Assembly: GCA_965153355.1 (NCBI GenBank) | Contig: OZ231127.1 | Span: 17,794,001-17,858,000 of the forward strand | Length of the DNA stretch: 64,000 bases | Reading direction: 5' to 3' | Source of the DNA: Flaccisagitta enflata | Taxonomy: Eukaryota; Chaetognatha; Sagittoidea; Aphragmophora | Shown: positions 33,037 through 42,700 of the stretch, in pieces | How the letters are laid out: each line of letters begins with the position of its first letter | How positions within the stretch are numbered: the stretch's first letter is position 1 | Translations under genes and position numbers: made by a program | The notes under the pieces: model-generated | Told to the model about the DNA's origin: nothing | What the model saw: only the letters and a program-made list of their open reading frames with translations | The model's database searches: none

Positions 33037-36000
33037 TCAGAAGCGCGACTGGTAATCCAAATAATTTGTGGACGTAGAGTGGAGAAGGTGGATTTGGTAT
33101 CGTTCCATCAGTTTTGCAAAGCCTTTTGAACGGAGAAAGCTTAGCTCATGCCTGCAGGAAAGTAAGGCCGGATACATGACCGTATAAGTCAGTCGCTCGC
33201 GGGTGGGCAGGGGTATGGGCAGGAATGGAAAGATAACACAGCATTTCACAGACTCTTACGTTCGGTCACATGAAGAGGAAAAGTCGTCTTCCTCGGCGCC
33301 GAAACATCCGCCAATGAAGGGAGGGATCGTATACCCTGTATGTCAATGAACAAATGATAATGCTTTGTGTGTGCATGTCTTCTGTAGACATTGTCCAGTT
33401 CTCGGTCAATCACAATCATATCTTCGGGGGATAGATCTATTTCCCTTCTGGCATAACCGTCATGGTCGGGTGTGCCAATATGCAAAATATTATTCTATGG
33501 AGACATCACACTAGGACAACATGAGGCTACCAATTTAAAGGCCTTCACCGATTTTCTTTTTCCATATTTCGCTTATCTACCGTTTTTTTTAAATTCAAAA
33601 ACCCCGTTGCATATTGTAGTAATCATGTAAATGACTTCATTTCATTTGCTGAGGAGTTCGAATATTTTTTTATGGCACCATGAGGTGTAAAACTGAACCA
33701 CAGCTTACTTTGTTCCATCACATCAAAAGTTTATAATTGAAGAATGGTATTTCTTTGAGCAAATTTTTGTCTCTTGACAAGCATGAGTGCAGTCATTTCA
33801 TTTGATTTCAATCGCGAAAAAAAAAAACGGTTCCCGATCGAATTTTGAAAAAAGGAAAAGGTGATCTTCTTGAAATCAAAATCCCCACCTTGACTCAGTG
33901 TTACGATGTCAAATTCGGTCATCACCCCTATTTGGCACACCTGATCGTCATGGTTTCTGGATCTAGTCATCAGATTTACCTGGATGAGTCATAAATTCAC
34001 AAGTAATGCCGCCATGACTTCCATTGATGATTTTTTCAAAGGCGAGTTCCGCATTTTGCAAAGTCATTTCCTGCCTGAATGAAAGAATGATTTGGTGGTT
34101 GGTAAATTATATCAACCAAAGTTGCAATGCTTTGACTTATGATGTTCCTTGCTATAAAACAAAACCTGTAGATGTCTGCACGGCAAAGCAAGTGGGGTAT
34201 CACTCACCCCATCATGGAGAGACCCACGAATGCGGAAGGATAACTGATTTTGTGTGCCATGTATATTTTCATCGCTAAAGCGGAGTCCTTGCAAACTTGA
34301 TCGTAAAACTCCATACGAGCACGAGGCTTGATCCAATGACATTGTGACAGATCCTCCATAGGAATTCTCGTTTGGAAAGTTCCAATTCGTGGAAAATGAG
34401 GCGCTATCACCTGAAATATTTCACCAAAGAGTGGCTTGTTAATTGTTATCCTGGTACAATCTGACGAGCATCTGCATTCGCAATTCACCACCAAAGCATA
34501 AAATATTGACCATCTCCGAGTACTCATTATCCACGCAGGAGATTCTCAGTTTATTAAACGAAAGTTGATAGATCAATTCAAATTACCAACCTAGGGCTCC
34601 ATCGACTGCAAAGTAAGAGCGTAACTGACAGACTCGCCCAACTACTACAGGTGGAATAAAGCATGCACGCGAACTGCAAGGTCATAAAACAGATGCTCCC
34701 TCTAGTCTACCCTTTTTGTCCCATTCACCTGCGCCACTTCTGGAATGACATGTACATGTTGATGGCCGTCGATAAAAGGCGGGCTATTCAAGATGATTGA
34801 AGACAAGTTCACGGTTTCGGTACCAAATACAGTAAGGGGGGGGGGGGGACAAAGTGGCAAAACAATTTTATTTTTAATTGCTTAAGTACTTTTTTGTCAT
34901 TTATATGGTGGTATAGGTATATAAGTGTGAAATACTGTAGTTTTTTAGTACTGTAGCACTGCCCGCTACTTATGCCCTGTGTAAGCCCAACACTGTTGGG
35001 CATGTTTTGGATTACGTGACATCGGCCGAGATAGTGATACTTGATTATTACTGCCCCTGCCTATCTACGTTAAAGCCCCTAACTGTCCACCGCAACGGAC
35101 TTTTTGACGATCGTGAATACGGCCTCGTTCAAAGGAGATTCATGTTTTCTACATAGAGGAAATTTCCTCATCCCTAACCAGTTTCTTATCAATTGAAGAT
35201 AGGATTGTTGTTGGCTAATATATTTTGAATCTCAACCTACATTGTGGCAAGTTGGACGAGCATTCCCTAAGTCAGGTTTTAAGTGGAATTCTCATGTCAT
35301 GATTAAAACAAGGAGACTTATTGAGTAAACTTGTCCGAAAGGAAATAAAACCAAAACAGGTTTTTAAGGAAACTTCGAAAACACGAACACGAACAGACAA
35401 CACAAACAGAGAAGACGAATCTGCGTTGTCCTTCGCATAAAATAGCTTTAATGCACAGAGCAAGTACAGTACCTTCCGAGCAAACCCAGTTAAAACTGGA
35501 GGATTAATTTTTGTTACTTTAATTTCATTTCCTCTTTTTTTTGCAGCAAACTTAATTATTGAACATATAAAAGAAATAAAAATCAGTGCATGAAGACATC
35601 ATTGAGTGTCCAGACCTTGGATTAATTTTACCTATCCTAGACTCAAGACATTTTATGGCCATTTAAAGTTTTTAAGGACAATTGTCCTAAATTATTTTGA
35701 GAAAATTGTCCTTAAAAGCTTTAAATGGCTGTAACATCTGAAATGATTATCTGACTGAGCTGCTCTTGTAGTCTAGGATAGGTAAAATTTTCTGCCAAAT
35801 CCAATGGTCTGGGTTAAAACACTCATCGTCATGACTCATTTGAGTTTATTTTTGACAGTAAACAAGGAAAGTTTTTAAAAAAATGTACAAAATGAAAAAA
35901 ATAAACAAAAGATTAATCCTCCAGTTTTTGCCAGGTTTGCTCGGAAGGTACTGTACCAAATAGGATGATTAATTACCAAAATCTCGGAGCTAGGCATCTC

Positions 36001-36637
36001 ATAATTTTGGTGCCCGTCGGTCTCATCTTCCTCTTTTTCATGCAAAGCAGGTAAACTGTACATTAGGGTGTGTCCCGCCACATGCACGAATGACGGGGCT
36101 TAAAAAAAAGGCTCAATCTTGCGTAAAAAAACCTGGGGAATCCAACCGTTACCTTTTTAAGGCCCTACGCGGGTGCATTTAGAAACGGCCCCTTAAAACA
36201 CCCAAAAATGACTATTTTATGGTATTTTGGGCCAAAATTTGGTATTGAAATGAGGGTTAAATGTTTAAATTCATAATTGGGGATGCTTCATGATATAAGA
36301 GACTAGGAAAACATAAATCATGATTGTGGGGCTATTATGGGGTAACTGAAATGGCACAAAAAGGGCCCCTAAAGCGAAAAATTAATAATTTTGTTTTTCA
36401 TCGTGGCTACAGAAATAGTTGAAATCCCTTCAAATTAGAAAAATGGAAGTTCCTAATTTATGCAACTACCATCCAGGGGTTCATATTTTGGAGGCGCGGG
36501 GCGCGCCGCGCCTCGGAACATGAGGAAGGTTGTCGGAAGGAAAGGAAGGAGAAGGGAGAGGGGAAAAAGAAAAGGAAGGAAAGGAAAGGAAGAAAGAGTG
36601 GAAAGAAAGAAAAGAAAAAGAAAAAAAGAAAAATAAG

Positions 36638-36707
<70 letters not shown>

Positions 36708-39700
36708 AGTGAGATATCAAATCGTCAGGTAGAGGATTTTGTGACTGTCATCAAAGCAGCATGAGTCTGTTTTATCTATCTTGGTGCCTGTAAAGCAAAA
36801 AAGTTTTTCTTCTGATTTTCATTGTCATTTTTTCTCGTTTTGATTGTTAGTAAACACACTCATAAAAGCAACATCGCGTGTGTTGGCACTTTCAGTCAAA
36901 AGTTAGGCAGACAGATAGACAAACAGACTAAATTTTTGAAAGGACCCTTGAACTAGCTGTTAGCCTGCTTACTTAAAGTTTCTTCTGAGATGTAATAAAC
37001 GCTAAATAATCCAATAAAACAACTTTGAAACAGAAAGACGAACCAACTGACTGACTGACAGATTGGCTGACTGCCAGAACAATAGACTGACCTAGAAGTG
37101 CTTGTCGATGCCTTAAATCCGCTGGGAGGGGGGGGGAACTCAATTATAAATAGGCCTGAGTTTTTTAAGTGTCCTTACAACGTCAAAAATGCCTTTGAAT
37201 AACTTTGCACTTGACAGATGGACAGATGGAATAAATGACTGAAAAGTTACTTCAAGAGTTGCATAGCACAGGACAAACAAGGCCGGATTTTAAACGGCCA
37301 ATACCAGTTGCGGACGGGTGGGCAGGGGCGGAATGGCGCGTTTTCACACTTTCCAACTCGATCACCACGGACGGACGGACGGACGGACGGACAAAGCCTC
37401 TTATAGAGTTGCGTGTCCGCAACTAAAAATGGCATGTCGGAAACTTGGTCAGAGAAAATTGTGCGCCTCGGAAGATTTGCAAAATATGAACGCCTGCTAC
37501 CATCAAGTAAAATTTTGTGGCCCTCCCTAAATGGCTGCATAGGGAAATTTGGCCCCCAAAACCAAAAATCGCTCCAAAAAAAAATCATGTTTTTGAGTTC
37601 ATTGACCTTAAAATAATATTCAAAGGTCAGGGTACCCCATTTTTTTCCTCTTTTGCTAATATAACATGTTTGAAGGTTCAAAAAACAAGGCCAACACCTT
37701 ACAGTCGCGTGCGGTTGTTAAGACCACAAGTGCAAAAGACCAAAAGATACTTAAAATGACTTAAAATGACGTAAAACGACGTAAAACGACGAAAAAAAAG
37801 CTAAGCGTGACCGACCGACTGATGGACCGACAGACGAACAGAGCGGGTCATAGAGTCGCGTGCACGCGACTAAAAATTTCAGGCCATATTTCCAAAAAAT
37901 GGCCGAGATATGACCATTTGAAGTAACGTGGTAAAACTAAATAACACTGAAAATGGCCATATCATGGGATTCTTAGAAAAAAATTTGTACAAAAAGGGGT
38001 CCCACTAGTTTTAATTCATAGTTAGAAAAAATTTGGTACAAAAAGGGAACCCACTACAAGATGTAAGAGACTAGGAAAACAAGAATCATGATAATGGGGC
38101 TATTATGGGGTACCTAAAAAGGCCAAACAAGGCCAAGTAGGCCAATAAGGTGTGACATGTGGATCGTCGAACGAATGCGTTACCAACAGACCGACCAACG
38201 GACAGAGCCAGTTATAGAGGTGTTAAAGAGCCCCTATAGCGAGCCCCTATAGCGAGCCCCTAAAGCGAAAAATCAAGTCTTTTTCATTGTAGCTACAAAA
38301 ATGCTTGGAAACCCTTCAAAACTAAAATGGAAGTTGCTAATTAATGCACCTACAATCATGTAAAATTATATGGCCCTCCCTAATCGGCTTCAGGGAAATT
38401 TGGCCCAAAAAAAACAAAAATCGCTAAAAAAAATTCATGTTTTTGAGTTCATTGACCAAAAAAAAAAATTCTAAAGTCAGGGACTCCCAATTTTTTCTTA
38501 TTTTTCGCTGATTTAACACCTTCCAAAAAATTTTCATTCCATATTTCTAAAGGTTTCTAGCTTAGGAAACTGCTTTAACCAACAACTGCCTTGACCTATT
38601 TGCAGAAAAGTTTGGCATTTCTCCTTTGGCAACTGGGATACCCAAAAAGGCCTTAAGAAACTAAATTTGGAGCCGGTACTAAAGCACAAACAATTACAAC
38701 TTCTGTGGCAATTGAGTTACATCGAGAATGTCAAGAGTAGAATTAAGGGAAAAGGAGAAGGTATTCAAAGTGTCAACTGCATGGGCGTCATTGAAGGTAA
38801 TCGAGCGAGCATACAAGAAGCCAAAAAGATCCAGGTAAGAAATTTGATGGATTTAAACTACGGTGTGCAGTATGCACCAATACAGATACAGCAAATAACA
38901 TACAGCATGAATAACATACATCACGAATAACATACAGCATGAATATAATACAGCAGTCCATGATTGTATAGCGCACAGAATTCAAAGGGCCTTGGGTAAC
39001 CTAGTCCGACAGAGCTTCAATACAAACTCATTGACTCATTTCCCTTTTCTATCACATTTTATACCATGAATTATCAGCCTCTTTCATACTGAGCCTAATC
39101 CTATTTCTTCCCCCCCCCCATTTTTTCCACCACATTTTCCCTTTCTCCTTTACTGTATTTTTTCCTACAGCATGGGTAAAAGTACGAGGAACAGGAACGT
39201 TGACCAACGTCCCTGACATCCTCGTTCACCCATGCCGCACACTAATGCTTTAAAACAGAACCCAAATCCTCATTTCTCTACCATTCAACTCAGAAAATGC
39301 TTCCGGCGCCGATGAGTCCCTCTGCCATGAACGAAGCTTTTCGCTCGAGAAATCCTTTGTGCTCCCGCTGCCGAGTAAACCCAATGAGCAGAGACCACGG
39401 CCATTCATCAGTCAATGCTGTGAACGCGACTGACGTAACAACAGTGAATGTGAACTTAACGTCTGCAACAACCGTAGCGCCGATTGATGGCGACCCAGCA
39501 TGCAGAAAAAAATTGAAAAAAATTTGTGCGAGCGAATGCACGGCCGTTTTGAGAGCTACCTCATTTCCAACGGATGGATTCATCACGCCAACGCGAGCAG
39601 AAAAAGATTTCCCCCTAGCTTTCGCCATTTTCGTTTACAATGAATACCCAGAACAGGTGATCCGATTGGAAGGGCAAAAGGTATGGAGAACATAGCATTG

Positions 39701-42700
39701 ACATTTTTCATGAGCGTCCTCATGCCCGTCCATCTGTCAGTAATTTGGCCTCAAAAACGTTTTAACTGTGCAAAAACGGACACCTGTCTTCATCCCAGAT
39801 ATATTCTTTAAGCTTCTCACACTGTGCCGGACTAAGCTACCGCGGGGCCCTAGACTTGAGAGCTACCGTGGGGCCTCCCTAGCCCCCCCCCGTTTGCTCT
39901 CCCATTCTTTTTCTTTTTTTCTTTTTAATTGCAGACACGCAACTCTATAAGAGGCTTTGTCCATCCGTTGGTCCGTCTGTCCATCCGTCGGTCATGGTGA
40001 TCGAGTTGAAAAGTGTGAAAACGCGCATTTCCACCCCTGCCCAGCCATCCGCAACTGGTATTACCCGTGTATCCGGCCTTGTTTCCTGTTTTTTTTCTTT
40101 CTATCTTTTCTTTCTTACTCTCTTTTTTTTTTCTTGTTCTTTCTTTTTTCTCTTTTTTCTTCTAACTTCTTTCTCTTACCTTTTTTCCTAAAGGTAGGGG
40201 TTGTACAGCGGGCCCCCCCTTACCGCGGGGCCTAAGGCTTAAGCTTCATAAGCCTAATGGGTGGTCCAGCTCAGTGAATCCCACATTCATTTTCATTCAG
40301 TCCTCGTTCATTGATACCACCATTCATTCTAAACGTTCATACAAATACACACACATATATACTGATATACGTTCTCTACCAGCAAGGCGCACTTATTGGC
40401 CATACCTTGGCCTCGTTAACCATAACTCCAATAAGAATATCTAATCTACAACACTGCTCACGGCTTTCATCCCCATTCAGGTGTTCCGACTTCTCCGCAG
40501 CCTATACCGACCCTGGAATTGGTATTGCATTCACATTGACAAAAAGACAAAAGAGGAGGTAAATATCTCTTTAGCCTTGCCCGGTGCCCATCTTGCGCAG
40601 ACTTGGTTATATCTACAAAGAGATTGTTTTCCCTGTACAGAGCTTCCAATTTTACACATCCCTTGCAAACTGTCTGCCAAATTTATTCATCGCTGATAAA
40701 CGTATCGACGGAGTGTATGCGTCATACACACGTCTAGAGGCTGAATTTGCGTGCATGCGTACATTACTGTACCGAGGAGGCCACTGGAAATACTACATGA
40801 ACTATGCTGGTATGTTAACTTTTATCTATAAATGTAACTCGTGGTGTTAAAGTGGTCGCTTCACTTCCATTTTGCAGTTCAAATACTGGTACTTAGCTAT
40901 CACATTCACCTAATTAGATGCGGTCAACCTCATTTGTCAACCTTCCATGATTCCTTTAAAATCGCAAAGATTAGCATTTGCAGCCAATTTGAACTGATTG
41001 TAAAATGCTTCAGGATCTGAAATGCCTCTGCGCACAAATGAGGAGATGGTTCGGATTTTGCAGCGCTACAACAACCGAAATGACATAATAAATGGAACGA
41101 CGGCACATCACTTTGCTGCACGTTGGAAATATGTCCACAAAATGAATAGAATCACAAGAAGAGTCCAGGTAAGTTGGCGCCGTTTAACACATTTTGAGAG
41201 ATAATGCAAATCTGAAGATAGGTCAACACTTAATTAACATGTATGTACTTCTCATTCTTATTAACTTGTCTCCCAGAGAACTGACACTAGAAAGTCATCA
41301 CCCCCTTTCGGGTTGACGATCTACAAGTGCGTTGCTTATGCAGCTTTCACCCACAATTTTGTCCATTTTGTCTTGCATGATCGGAAAGCCCTGGAATTTT
41401 ACGAATGGAGCAAAGATACATACAGGTAGTTAAAGAAAATGCAATTCAAACGACCAAATTCCTCACATAACGCCAAATCATTGTTATCCGTGAATACTTT
41501 AAGGCGCTGTGAATATTTTCCTGTCATTTAAGATTTTGTGTTCTCTGAAATCCACATCTTTGCAATCCAGCCCTGACGAACACTTTTGGTCAACCATACA
41601 GTTTAATGTGCAGTTAAAAGCGCCAGGCGGTGGCAAAAGTAAGTGGCTGAATTTGCCTTAAATGCATAAAATGATCAATATCTCCAGAAGTTTTACAATC
41701 AATATTATTTATGGCAAATTCGAATTCATGATGATTCGTGTTTCTTGTTTTCCGTAGCGGAATTCAAGAAAGAAATGGGCTTCGACAGGCCAGGAGCCGA
41801 CCTGCAGAAAACCCCGTTATATTTGAAAAATTTTGAGAAATGCGCGGATAAATGTAAAACTACAACCGACTGCGTAGGTATGCAATTATTAAAAGATGCT
41901 CATATCTCTTATACATATTTATGAATTACTACACTAACCTGTATTTATCATCAAAATCACTACCATTCAAGCAACATTTTTAGTCGCGTGCCCATCTATC
42001 TGTCTGTTGGTCGGTCACACTTAGCTTTTTTTAGCCGTTTAACATTATTTTACGTTAAGTCTTTCAGTCTTTTGGTCTTTTGGTCTTGTGGTCTTAACAA
42101 CCGCACGCGACTAAAAGGTGTTGGCCTTGTTTCTTCTCTTTGTAGCATTCACGTACGTACCCAATGCTCATGAGTGTTGGCTCAAAAACCAGAAGCTTAG
42201 AAAGAAACCTAAAGATGGACTGGTGTCTGCAGCTTTGGAATTGGGTAAGTGAAGACACAGCATGGAAGTACAATGTGAGCGCAAGATGGACATTCGGACT
42301 TGGATCGAGTTTTTCCAAACTGGCCTGTTTGGGTGTGTCAAAAAATTAAAAAACATCTTTGATCAGATCATCAACATCAGGGTGTGTAAAAAAAAAGAAT
42401 TTAAAGACCTTTAGCGTTTTCATTTTTCAAATTTTATTTATCTTCCATTTTTTCCAAAACCCCTTTTTAGCCGCTAATTTGTATGTGTTATTTGTGTTAT
42501 TTGTATGTGTTATTTGTGTTATTTGTATGTGTTATTGATTTTATATCAGAATTATTGTTCGTAAATATATCAAAGTAGGTATTTAAACATTTTGGTTTGA
42601 TTTCTAATTGGGGTTAGGTAAAAGTTTTTTTTTTTTACCACAAATACCATAAAAAGAAACAAAACCTGATATTCTTTGTTGAAGTTATGGGTCTTATTTT

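Noticed and set aside
33246-33485. 79-aa minus-strand frame with HIGTPDHDGYARREID
   Set aside because: It overlaps YDJC exon 7 in another frame and runs into fold-back H1. The YDJC frame (GYTIPPFIGG...) matches the family and keeps phase; this one does not.
36757-36787. Possible first exon of the GCNT-like gene (MSLFYLSWC before GTAAAG)
   Set aside because: The phase would fit exon 38606, but ten residues without a membrane anchor are not convincing and no other support exists.
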